Numbered from the stretch's first letter, positions 1-5,609 are shown. The stretch is 6,559 bases of DNA from Lachnospiraceae bacterium (GCA_017404585.1 JAFRCB010000301.1:1-6559); one strand, 5' to 3'. Numbers and translations are program-made. The notes: generated by a model not told the origin, from the letters alone.

Positions 1-216
1 GAGGCAGGCATCTGCCATTACAGCATCTGGATGACAGGGGATGAGCTTTTCGGATACTATGAGTGTGAGAAGGGCATCGACTACGCAGCCAGAGTTCAGG
101 CGGAGAGCGAAGTCGTGAAGCGCTGGGACGAGAGCATGAAGGGGATCCTTATCATGGAAAAGGATCCGATCACAGGGGCTCAGCCGCTGCTTGAGCAGGT
201 CTTCTGGCTGGAGTGA
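1..216 (+). CDS. rhaM: L-rhamnose mutarotase, C-terminal part (5' end outside window)
   Basis: The reading frame is open from base 1 to a TGA at 214-216 and gives 71 residues. It lines up with the C-terminal two thirds of the RhaM/YiiL family (dimeric alpha-beta barrel, about 104 residues): HYSIW near the start matches the NYAIY strand that carries an active-site tyrosine in E. coli RhaM, then LFGYYEC, then V.KRW..SM matching the VCQRWW..M segment, and finally the typical ending LEQVFWLE (E. coli LQEVFYLP). The family interconverts the alpha and beta anomers of L-rhamnose in the cytoplasm and so feeds L-rhamnose isomerase. About 30 N-terminal residues are missing because the window starts inside the gene; the internal ATG at 31 is not the start. 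The terminator 22 bases downstream shows it is the last gene of its transcript. The family call is based on remembered motifs, not on a search. Confidence 0.85.
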   Translation, partial: EAGICHYSIWMTGDELFGYYECEKGIDYAARVQAESEVVKRWDESMKGILIMEKDPITGAQPLLEQVFWLE

Positions 217-237
217 TGTATAAACTGATAGCAAGGG

Positions 238-269
238 GCGGTCGCAATAGAAGTTGCGGCTGCTTTTTT
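238..269 (+). terminator. Rho-independent terminator after rhaM
   Basis: Arms GCGGTCGCAA (238-247) and TTGCGGCTGC (254-263) form a 10-bp stem with two G-U wobbles and a 6-base loop, followed at once by six T (264-269). It ends the rhaM transcript and lies inside the open frame that continues to 656, which argues against that frame being a gene. Confidence 0.85.
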
Positions 270-280
270 GTTGAGATGTG

Positions 281-332
281 GCGGCAGTCATGCTTGTCTT
301 ATGCGCGCTGTTTCGGCTGCACGAGGGCTCGG
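281..332. repeat. Decayed, shortened copy of the 108-bp repeat
   Basis: The stretch begins with GCGGCAGTC, like the left end of the repeat units that follow. It ends with a GTTTCGGCTGC segment that resembles the right-hand GTTTCGAGACTGC of those units, directly before the first full unit. It is only about half as long as a full unit, so it is read as a truncated or degenerate copy. The assignment rests on these two end motifs. Confidence 0.5.
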
Positions 333-656
333 CGGGCAGTCGCCAACAATGAAATCAACTTCAATCGACTAAAGGCAGGAATGCTGGCAATCAGTCATTT
401 TAGGTCGAAACGGCGTTTCGAGACTGCCCGGGTTGAGAAGCGGGCAGTCGCTACCAATGAAATCGACCATAATCAACTGAAAGCAGGAATGAAGGCATTC
501 AGTCATCTTAGGTCGAAACGGCGTTTCGAGACTGCCCGAGTTGAGAAGCGGGCAGTCGCTACCAATGAAATCAGCTTTTTTCAACTGAAAGCAGGAATGA
601 TGGCGGGCAGTCATCATAGGTCGAAACGGCGCTTCGCAACTGCCCGGGTTGAATAG
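333..656. repeat. Three 108-bp tandem repeats bounded by inverted ends
   Basis: Units lie at 333-440, 441-548 and 549-656. By hand alignment without gaps, units 1 and 2 differ at 14 of 108 positions and units 2 and 3 at 17. Each unit starts with CGGGCAGTC and carries its reverse complement GACTGCCCG about 90 bases in (422-430, 530-538; AACTGCCCG at 638-646 in unit 3). A small inner hairpin, TCGAAAC-GGC-GTTTCGA (405-421, 513-529), is decayed in unit 3. Adjacent units also form GACTGCCCG, a 10-base loop, then CGGGCAGTC (422-449, 530-557). Variation is concentrated about 25-35 and 52-60 bases into the unit, while the ends and inner hairpin are conserved. 108 is a multiple of three, so frames stay open on both strands, but substitutions fall evenly over codon positions. 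No function is recognised; a structured-RNA or non-autonomous repeat element is possible. Confidence 0.95.
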
Positions 657-762
657 ACGGCAGTAGCTATCCGCGAAATCACGTTTTGTCTACTGCTGAT
701 CAAAATCTCATTCAAGAGCATCTTACCATCACCTATTATCAAAATCAGCATGTGTGACTGCC
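657..762. repeat. Degenerate fourth copy of the 108-bp repeat
   Basis: It follows unit 3 in register, beginning ACGGCAGTAGCTAT where the complete units have CGGGCAGTCGCTAC, then GAAATCA as in the others. The middle has diverged beyond alignment by eye. A GACTGCC at 756-762 sits where the right-hand inverted end is expected, about ten bases later than in the full units. It is best read as a decaying copy bounded by the same inverted ends. Confidence 0.6.
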
Positions 763-1190
763 TTCAGGCCGAAAATTTCATTGAACTAGCAGCAGACTTG
801 GTTAAAAGTGAGTTGTAATGACTGCTTATGGGACATGATTTGAGTCTCGTATGGCACTGCATATGTGCACTATTTAGCAAGTTCGACTGCTGACTTTTAA
901 AAAGGCAGTTGCGTACAAACTTATTTGACAAAAGAGACTGCCGATTTGGACAAGACTATCTTGTGGATACCTGCCAACTGTCGCATCCTCAAAGCCGCGA
1001 GGTCTCATTGTCGTGGCAGCCACATCAAATTCTTTCTTGACACCCGGTCTTCCGATGTTTACAGTACTTCCATGAGAATTGCCCTGCGATTCATGCTATA
1101 CAGCAGATTTAGCGGTTTTTCATCCGGCTTGCGAGACAAATGCACGAGAAGGAATAGATAGATGAAGCGTGAGTCGAATACGCGGCACTT
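763..1190. other. Gene-free spacer with scattered remnants of the repeat ends
   Basis: No frame here has a credible start, ribosome binding site or recognisable protein. The stretch continues to carry the short end motif of the upstream array in alternating orientation: GACTGC at 832-837 and 885-890, GGCAGT at 904-909 and GACTGCC at 936-942. ACTGC (886-890) can pair with GCAGT (905-909), which can pair in turn with ACTGCC (937-942). This suggests older, eroded copies of the same element. From about 960 to 1190 nothing is seen apart from a possible promoter at 1037-1065. Confidence 0.5.
1037..1065 (+). promoter_or_regulatory. Possible sigma-A promoter upstream of the carboxypeptidase
   Basis: A perfect -35 TTGACA (1037-1042) lies 17 bases before TACAGT (1060-1065), a 4-of-6 match to the -10 consensus. 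It would give a leader of about 200 bases for the carboxypeptidase gene. The extended -10 site near 1209 is a better candidate, so this one is secondary or fortuitous. Confidence 0.3.
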
Positions 1191-1208
1191 ACTGTCAATA
1201 ATTCATGT

Positions 1209-1217
1209 TGATATAAT
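1209..1217 (+). promoter_or_regulatory. Extended -10 promoter of the carboxypeptidase gene
   Basis: TGATATAAT contains a perfect TATAAT (1212-1217) with the TG of an extended -10 element one base upstream. No good -35 is found 17 bases upstream, which extended -10 promoters tolerate. Transcription would start near 1224, about 50 bases before the GTG start codon. Confidence 0.6.
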
Positions 1218-1229
1218 CCGGACTGAGAG

Positions 1230-1246
1230 GCTGTCGGAGAGACAGC
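1230..1246 (+). promoter_or_regulatory. Hairpin near the 5' end of the carboxypeptidase mRNA
   Basis: GCTGTC (1230-1235) and GACAGC (1241-1246) form a perfect 6-bp stem with loop GGAGA. It would sit within the first 25 bases of the transcript predicted from the promoter at 1209. It may shield the mRNA 5' end; no known regulatory element is recognised. Confidence 0.45.
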
Positions 1247-1273
1247 GAGATCAGAGCCATCATAGGAGGTACT

Positions 1274-2698
1274 GTGAAAAAAAGAAAGAAGAGAAATAAG
1301 ATCCTGCTCACTATATTACTGGTTCTTGCCCTCGGCGTGATTGGTCTTGGCATCGGCCGCATGGCAGGAAGGCTTGTAGGTGTTCGCCCTGCAGGAAGTG
1401 AAGGGCAGGAAAACCAGGGGCTGGGAAGCTCAGGAATGGGAAACCAGGGACAGGCGATCCAAGGACAGGGGAGCACAGGACAGAAAGACGGTATTAACGG
1501 TGATGCCGAGATGAGCGGAATGTCCGATCTGTCATCAGCAGAGGCACCTTCAACGACGGAAGATGCGATGCAGAAGGAGGAACAGGCCAAGGACGTGACA
1601 AAAACTCCGACACCCTCCCCTAAGCCGACCTCAACCCCGACACCCACGCCCATGCCGACCCGCGAATCCCTGAACGACATAAGTGTGCAGGATATGAGCG
1701 CATATCTTGGGGAGATGCCCCTTGACGGAACAGACATTGTCGGCACCGACACAGTGGATTACACCTACGAGGAGGTCGCGAAAGACCTGTATTTCCTGAC
1801 AGTGCGCTACCCGGATCTCGTTAAAGTCAGGGTGTGCGGAGAGTCCGTAGATAAGCGCGCGATCTATGAGGTCGTTCTCGGAAATGAGGCAAGTGAGAAC
1901 CACATCGAGATCCACTACGCAATGCACAGCCGCGAATATATAAACACGCTGCTTGCGATGCGCCAGATCGAGGAGTTTGCTAAAAACGCGGCGGGCGGCG
2001 GCACATATAATGGGGCTTCGATCCGAGACCTCTTCGCTAACGTCTGCATCCATATCCTGCCCATGGCCAATCCGGACGGGGAGATGGTCGCAATGGGAGG
2101 TCTTGAGACCCTACGCCTTCAGAGTCTCCGGGATATCGTTCACTGGTGTTGGGAATCCGACACTCTGCTCGGGAGGACGAGTGCCGACCTTGACACGTAC
2201 CTTCGCACTTTTAAGGCAAATGCCCACGGCTGCGATCTCAACAAAAACTTCGACGCCGGATGGGCGGAGTACAGCGACGGTGTTCCTGTTCCGTCAACGG
2301 ACTGCTATAAGGGGACCGGTGTGGCTTCCGAGCCGGAGACTCAGGCGATTTTAAAGGTGGCCCACGAAAATCCGACAAGGTGCGTTATCGCGTATCATTC
2401 CGCCGGCAATATGATTTACTGGAATTATGAGGTGGAGGACGAGCTGCTTCTCAATGCGGACAGAGACCTTGCCGCAGGGCTTTCCGAGATGACCGGCTAT
2501 GCGACCGCAGTTGCGGCAAAATACAATACGCATCTGGCGGGAGGCTGCTCCGATTATTTCATGTGGACTGCGGGGATACCGGCGGTGACGGTCGAGACAG
2601 GGCAGGGGACCTGCCCGCTCACGATCTATGAGTTCCCGGCAATCTGGGAGAGCAATAAAAATGTTCTGTATAAGCTGGCTGAGATGTACGGCGGTTGA
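1274..2698 (+). CDS. Membrane-anchored M14-family zinc carboxypeptidase
   Basis: 474 residues. The GTG start is chosen because AGGAGGT (1264-1270) precedes it; the spacing is rather short. Residues 1-9 are basic (MKKRKKRNK), and 10-28 form a hydrophobic segment without a clear cleavage site or lipobox, so a membrane anchor is likelier than a released signal peptide. A Gly/Gln-rich stretch (about 42-72) and a Thr-Pro linker (109-129) follow, typical of a spacer through the cell wall. The peptidase domain (about 163-472) has the M14 signatures: HSRE with zinc ligands H218 and E221, NPDG (266-269), DLNKNF (321-326), SEPET (352-356), third zinc ligand H375 in YHSAGN, and catalytic E441 in VETG. 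M14 enzymes remove C-terminal residues or, in the gamma-D-glutamyl-diaminopimelate peptidase branch, cut peptidoglycan stem peptides; the substrate here cannot be told. K324 stands where many members have the arginine that binds the substrate carboxylate. The gene appears monocistronic, and its 3' end is partly repeated downstream. Confidence 0.9.
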   Translation: MKKRKKRNKILLTILLVLALGVIGLGIGRMAGRLVGVRPAGSEGQENQGLGSSGMGNQGQAIQGQGSTGQKDGINGDAEMSGMSDLSSAEAPSTTEDAMQKEEQAKDVTKTPTPSPKPTSTPTPTPMPTRESLNDISVQDMSAYLGEMPLDGTDIVGTDTVDYTYEEVAKDLYFLTVRYPDLVKVRVCGESVDKRAIYEVVLGNEASENHIEIHYAMHSREYINTLLAMRQIEEFAKNAAGGGTYNGASIRDLFANVCIHILPMANPDGEMVAMGGLETLRLQSLRDIVHWCWESDTLLGRTSADLDTYLRTFKANAHGCDLNKNFDAGWAEYSDGVPVPSTDCYKGTGVASEPETQAILKVAHENPTRCVIAYHSAGNMIYWNYEVEDELLLNADRDLAAGLSEMTGYATAVAAKYNTHLAGGCSDYFMWTAGIPAVTVETGQGTCPLTIYEFPAIWESNKNVLYKLAEMYGG

Positions 2699-2798
2699 TT
2701 CGAATGAGTTGACTGAAATGCACGGAGGTTTGTATAAGCTGGCTTAGATGCACGGAGGTTGATTCGAATAAGCCGGCTGAAATATACGTCGGTTGGGT
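2672..2798 (+). repeat. Tandem duplication of the carboxypeptidase 3' end
   Basis: A unit of 34 then 30 bases is present twice: 2672-2705 plus 2706-2735, and 2736-2769 plus 2770-2798. All four sub-units share a core like AAGCTGGCTGAGATGCACGG. The first copy encodes the protein's last residues (KLAEMYGG) and the stop codon. The copies after the stop still read as variants (ELTEMHGG, KLA-stop-MHGG), with an in-frame TAG in the third. Homology between the two larger copies extends a few bases upstream (TGTAT). This is a post-stop duplication that is decaying, with no sign of translation. Confidence 0.85.
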
Positions 2799-2895
2799 GT
2801 TGTGTAGGTCGATTTTATTGTTTATTAAGTTGAATTTTATAAACACTTTCGAAAAAGAGCACAATTTGTTCACATTTTCAGCTTATTATAGACAC

Positions 2896-3028
2896 TGTCA
2901 GGACGAGGTACACAGTACTCGGAAATAGACACAGAGACAAACAACTTTTTCTTTTTCGTTATCCGTCGGGAGACGGAACTCCTTCCCCTTTTGATGAGAG
3001 ATGGCCACCCAGTTGGGTGGCCATTTTT
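2896..3028 (+). ncRNA. Possible small RNA or 3'-UTR-derived RNA ending in a terminator
   Basis: Three hairpins follow one another: 2904-2921 (CGAG/CTCG plus TAC/GTA around ACA, one bulged G), 2962-2977 (TCCGTC-GGGA-GACGGA, a 6-bp stem closed by a GNRA-type tetraloop) and the terminator at 3001-3028. The single strand between the last two contains CTCCTTCCCC (2980-2989), complementary to a Shine-Dalgarno-like GGGGAAGGAG, as in trans-acting small RNAs of Gram-positive bacteria. A TATTAT at 2884-2889 could be a -10, but no good -35 is seen. The RNA could equally be the tail of the carboxypeptidase mRNA. The start coordinate is a guess from that -10. Confidence 0.25.
3001..3028 (+). terminator. 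Strong Rho-independent terminator
   Basis: ATGGCCACCC (3001-3010) and GGGTGGCCAT (3015-3024) form a perfect 10-bp stem with loop AGTT, running into five T (3024-3028). The reverse strand has no T run, so it acts on + strand transcripts. It is about 300 bases after the carboxypeptidase stop and is the first good terminator after that gene. Confidence 0.9.
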
Positions 3029-3152
3029 CATGCGCGCCGCCGGGGGCAAACAGAAGGGAAAAAGCCGGTGCGCATATCGCTTTGGAGTACGGTTGAGTGT
3101 AATTCCCACCCGGTAGAAACACAGTGTTGCTGCATACAAACGGTGGCTTAAA

Positions 3153-3161
3153 TGTTATACT
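3153..3161 (+). promoter_or_regulatory. Extended -10 promoter of the aldo/keto reductase gene
   Basis: TGTTATACT holds TATACT (3156-3161, 5 of 6 matches to TATAAT) preceded by TG in the extended -10 position. CATACA (3133-3138), 17 bases upstream, is a weak -35. Transcription would begin near 3168, leaving an untranslated leader of about 190 bases that includes the 29-bp tandem repeats. Confidence 0.5.
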
Positions 3162-3202
3162 TAAGGAGTAAGAACTAGATTCGTCTGCCTCGCGAGACCG
3201 CG

Positions 3203-3286
3203 GGCTTCGCACAAGTCCGGGAGATGCGACTGGCTTCGCACAAGTCCGGGAGACGTGACTGGCTTCGCTTGCATCCGCGTGACGAT
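3203..3286 (+). repeat. 29-bp tandem repeats in the reductase leader
   Basis: Two nearly identical 29-base units, 3203-3231 and 3232-3260, start GGCTTCGCACAAGTCCGGGA and differ only near the end (GATGCGACT against GACGTGACT). A third, shorter unit from 3261 keeps GGCTTCGC and the trailing CGTGACG but lacks a few internal bases. The units are GC-rich and lie between the proposed promoter and the start codon. No protein or binding motif is recognised. Confidence 0.85.
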
Positions 3287-3359
3287 CAGGGCTCTGTCCG
3301 GCGGAAGCCGCAGTGAGCCGGTCCTGATTCACAGGCAGATCGGAAAGAGAGGAGCTGCT

Positions 3360-4487
3360 ATGGGAAAGCTGATTGATAATTGTATAAAATTGGGATTTGG
3401 TATGATGCGTCTCCCCAGGATATCGGATGGGGAAAAGGAAATTATTGACATAGAGCAGACCAAGGACATGGTCGACGCCTTCATGAAAGCGGGCGGCAAA
3501 TACGTGGATACCGCATTTGTATATGAAGGTTCTGAGGAAGCCACCCGCAAAGCCCTCGTTGAGAGATACCCGAGAGATTCGTACTATCTTGCGACGAAGC
3601 TCAACGCATCGGAGTTTGCCGCGAAGGATGAGCAGGCTGCCAAGGATGAGCTGCGGATCAGCCTCGAGCGCACCGGGGCAGGCTATTTTGATTTCTATCT
3701 GCTGCATGCTCTGGGAAGGAGCAATGTCGAAAAATACAATAACTATGGTCTCTGGGATTATGTCCGCCAGCTGAAAGAGGAGGGAATCGTAAAGCACTGG
3801 GGCTTCTCCTTCCACGACACTGCGGACTTCCTCGACGAACTGCTGACGGAGCATCCGGACGCGGAGTTCGTTCAGCTGCAGATCAACTATGCCGATTGGG
3901 AGGATAAAGATGTCCAGTCCAGAGCCTGCTATGAAGTCGCGACGAAACACGGAAAACCGGTGATTGTGATGGAGCCGGTGAAGGGAGGCACGCTGGCGGA
4001 TCCGCCGGAGAGCGTCAGGGCTGCATTTGCAGAAGTAAATGAAAAAGCCTCTCCCGCATCGTGGGCGATCCGGTTTGTCGCGTCTCTGCCGAATGTCATG
4101 GTCGTTCTCTCAGGCATGTCGGACAGGGAGCAGATGGCGGACAACCTTTCCTTTATGGAAAACTTCGTGCCGCTTGATGAGGCGGAGTCCCGCGCGGTCG
4201 ATAAGGCTCGCGAGGCGCTTAACGCAATTGATAAAATCGAGTGCACCGCCTGCCGGTACTGCACGCCGGGCTGCCCGATGAAAATCAATATTCCCGCTCT
4301 ATTTAAGGCTATGAATATTTACAAGGTATATGGCAATATGAAGAGGGCGAAACACTCCTACAGAGAAAATGCTGGAGAGAGCCCCGCATCCGTATGTATC
4401 CAGTGCGGTCAGTGCGAGGGTGCATGTCCGCAGAGGCTTCCGATCATTGATCTGCTGAGGGAGACAGCGGAAACATTGGAGGAGTAA
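3360..4487 (+). CDS. Aldo/keto reductase with C-terminal 2x[4Fe-4S] ferredoxin-like region
   Basis: 375 residues from ATG 3360, preceded by AGAGGAG (3348-3354) five bases away. The frame extends upstream to a GTG at 3255, but that part lies in the 29-bp repeats and has no ribosome binding site. Residues about 8-290 form the (beta/alpha)8 reductase barrel: GFGMMRLP at the N-terminus and the catalytic tetrad D50, Y55, K80 and H116 (DTA..Y, TK, LLH). The tail has two cysteine sets: C295, C298, C301, C305 (CxxCxxCxxxCP) and C346, C349, C352, C356. These match the two-cluster aldo/keto reductases common in anaerobic Firmicutes. The family reduces carbonyls with NAD(P)H; the clusters suggest exchange of electrons with ferredoxin or a similar carrier, but the substrate is unknown. 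The enzyme is probably cytoplasmic. It appears to be a single-gene unit with its own promoter, and no clear terminator follows before the regulator 179 bases on. Confidence 0.92.
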   Translation: MGKLIDNCIKLGFGMMRLPRISDGEKEIIDIEQTKDMVDAFMKAGGKYVDTAFVYEGSEEATRKALVERYPRDSYYLATKLNASEFAAKDEQAAKDELRISLERTGAGYFDFYLLHALGRSNVEKYNNYGLWDYVRQLKEEGIVKHWGFSFHDTADFLDELLTEHPDAEFVQLQINYADWEDKDVQSRACYEVATKHGKPVIVMEPVKGGTLADPPESVRAAFAEVNEKASPASWAIRFVASLPNVMVVLSGMSDREQMADNLSFMENFVPLDEAESRAVDKAREALNAIDKIECTACRYCTPGCPMKINIPALFKAMNIYKVYGNMKRAKHSYRENAGESPASVCIQCGQCEGACPQRLPIIDLLRETAETLEE

Positions 4488-4516
4488 AAGCAACACAGGA
4501 AGGGCTTAAATTCCGG

Positions 4517-4553
4517 ACATATAAGGGGGAGGACCTGGGTATATCATATATGT
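4517..4553. promoter_or_regulatory. AT-rich dyad upstream of the regulator gene
   Basis: ACATAT (4517-4522) and ATATGT (4548-4553) form an inverted repeat with a 25-base spacer, and CATATATG (4545-4552) is a perfect 8-base palindrome. This could be an operator or part of a promoter for the AraC-family gene. The evidence is symmetry alone. Confidence 0.25.
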
Positions 4554-4555
4554 AA

Positions 4556-4589
4556 AAATGAGTGAAGGTGATTGGAACAACACTCATTT
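4556..4589. repeat. Perfect 9-bp inverted repeat between reductase and regulator
   Basis: AAATGAGTG (4556-4564) and CACTCATTT (4581-4589) are exact reverse complements separated by 16 bases. On the + strand only three T belong to the right arm and no T run follows, so it is at best a weak terminator of the reductase transcript. On the minus strand the arm ends in five T. It may instead be a binding site for the downstream regulator. Its role is unresolved. Confidence 0.5.
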
Positions 4590-4615
4590 GAACATATCGT
4601 TTCACCAAATTAACA

Positions 4616-4644
4616 TTCATTTTTCGCAGCTAGTTCGTTAGAAT
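4616..4644 (+). promoter_or_regulatory. Possible promoter of the AraC-family gene
   Basis: TAGAAT (4639-4644, 5 of 6 matches to TATAAT) lies 17 bases after TTCATT (4616-4621, weak -35). Transcription would start about 16 bases before the start codon, just leaving room for the ribosome binding site AGAAGG (4656-4661). Confidence 0.3.
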
Positions 4645-4666
4645 TTTTCCTTGAAAGAAGGTATGG

Positions 4667-5599
4667 ATGACTATGGGGAAACGACTAATAGGGTATACAA
4701 AATCATGGAACTTCACTGCACTTGAAGATCTGGCCAATTCGGGCTCGATAGGAATGATATCGGGTCTTAATCTTGATTACTGTGGTTCGGAGATTTGTGA
4801 TGCCGGGCATTTGTACGGGCCCGCCGTCAGGCACTCGTATGTGATACATGTGATCCGGAAGGGCAAAGGGATCTACCGGTTCGGAGGAAAGGAATTCCAT
4901 CTCTCTGCCAACCAGGCTTTTCTTATCACGCCGGGAATGGAAGTTGTATATGAGGCGGATAAGGAAGATCCTTGGGAATACATGTGGATCGGCTTCCACG
5001 GCTACACGTCGGATCAGGTGATCAGGAAAATCGGATTCACCAAGGAAATCCCGTATGTACTCCTTGATGACACGGACGATCTTGCCGAGATTATTCACGA
5101 AATGCTGGAAGCATCTCAGCTCACTTACTCGAATTTTATGATTCGTCTCGGCGGAATGTACCGATTTTTCGGTACATTGATCGAAAAAAGCGAGATGAAG
5201 AAGGTGGAGCGGACGAAATACGAGTATCCGCAGGGCATTTATGTCAAGCAGGCCATGATGTACATGCTTTCAAACTACTCGGAAAAGATAAAGATCGACG
5301 CGCTGGCCGACCAGATTGGCATCACCAGGAACTATCTTGCCAAGAGCTTTCAGAAGGAGCTTGGCGTATCACCGCAGGAGTTTCTTATCAATCTCAGAAT
5401 GGAGAAGGCAGCGGAGCTGCTGTCGAATACCAGCCTGCCGATCAACGAGGTCGCTTCAAAAGTGGGCTATCCGGATCCGCTGGCATTTTCCAAGAAATTT
5501 AAGGAAAGCTACGGTATGAGCCCCAAGGCCTACAGGGAGTCCAGTCCGGAGATATCCGCGCAAAGCGCCAAGGGCGGGTTCGACCCGTCATATTTATAA
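4667..5599 (+). CDS. AraC/XylS-family transcriptional regulator with N-terminal sugar-binding cupin
   Basis: 310 residues. ATG 4667 is preferred because AGAAGG (4656-4661) ends five bases upstream; the next ATG, two codons later, is less well spaced. Residues about 35-112 look like the AraC-type cupin that binds the effector (YVIHVIRKGKG, then HLSANQAFLITPG and the WEYMWIGFHG strand). Residues about 207-300 carry two helix-turn-helix motifs: IDALADQIGITRNYLAKSFQ (about 210-229) and INEVASKVGYPDPLAFSKKF (about 259-278), ending GMSPKAYRES, the hallmark of the family. Such proteins usually activate neighbouring sugar-uptake genes when sugar is bound. The next gene is a sugar-binding lipoprotein in the same direction, which makes that transporter the likely target; this is inferred from context. 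The effector sugar cannot be read from the sequence. The gene ends 10 bases before a long terminator. Confidence 0.93.
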   Translation: MTMGKRLIGYTKSWNFTALEDLANSGSIGMISGLNLDYCGSEICDAGHLYGPAVRHSYVIHVIRKGKGIYRFGGKEFHLSANQAFLITPGMEVVYEADKEDPWEYMWIGFHGYTSDQVIRKIGFTKEIPYVLLDDTDDLAEIIHEMLEASQLTYSNFMIRLGGMYRFFGTLIEKSEMKKVERTKYEYPQGIYVKQAMMYMLSNYSEKIKIDALADQIGITRNYLAKSFQKELGVSPQEFLINLRMEKAAELLSNTSLPINEVASKVGYPDPLAFSKKFKESYGMSPKAYRESSPEISAQSAKGGFDPSYL

Positions 5600-5609
5600 G
5601 GTGGAATCG

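Larger units (their letters stand above)
2799..3152. other. Intergenic region between carboxypeptidase and aldo/keto reductase
   Basis: No credible gene is seen; open frames on the minus strand here are out-of-frame extensions without ribosome binding sites. The first 90 bases are AT-rich. The stretch 2904-3028 carries three hairpins ending in a terminator (listed separately). After it, 3029-3072 can fold imperfectly through TGCGC...GCGCA and CCGG...CCGG. A short GTAATTCCCACCCGG near 3098-3112 recalled a riboswitch motif, but no complete consensus could be assembled. Confidence 0.5.

Noticed and set aside
369..617. 82-residue minus-strand frame over the same repeats
   Set aside because: It is open only because the repeat length is a multiple of three and the units lack stops on both strands; no ribosome binding site was found.
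213..656. 147-residue + strand frame made of 36-residue repeats
   Set aside because: No ribosome binding site, crossed by the rhaM terminator, and no third-codon-position bias among the repeat units; explained by 108-bp repeats without stops.
333..656. CRISPR array
   Set aside because: Units are 108 bp, contiguous and mutually divergent along their length; there are no short identical repeats with unique spacers and no cas gene.
925..1161. 78-residue frame with a TTG start
   Set aside because: No ribosome binding site and no recognisable protein; the start overlaps remnants of the repeat motif.
1195..1752. 185-residue minus-strand frame rich in Gly-Val
   Set aside because: Antisense to the Thr-Pro linker of the carboxypeptidase, whose repetitive codons create the composition.
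3046..3125. Possible FMN or cobalamin riboswitch
   Set aside because: Short pieces (AAGGGAAAAAGCCGGTG, GTAATTCCCACCCGG) recall these motifs, but the full conserved cores and ordering are absent and the downstream gene does not fit.
3255..3359. Upstream GTG start adding 35 residues to the reductase
   Set aside because: It lies in the 29-bp repeats without a ribosome binding site, whereas ATG 3360 has AGAGGAG at ideal spacing and begins at the normal start of the barrel.
2898..3950. 350-residue minus-strand frame
   Set aside because: Overlaps the well-supported aldo/keto reductase gene and the terminator at 3001-3028, and resembles no family.
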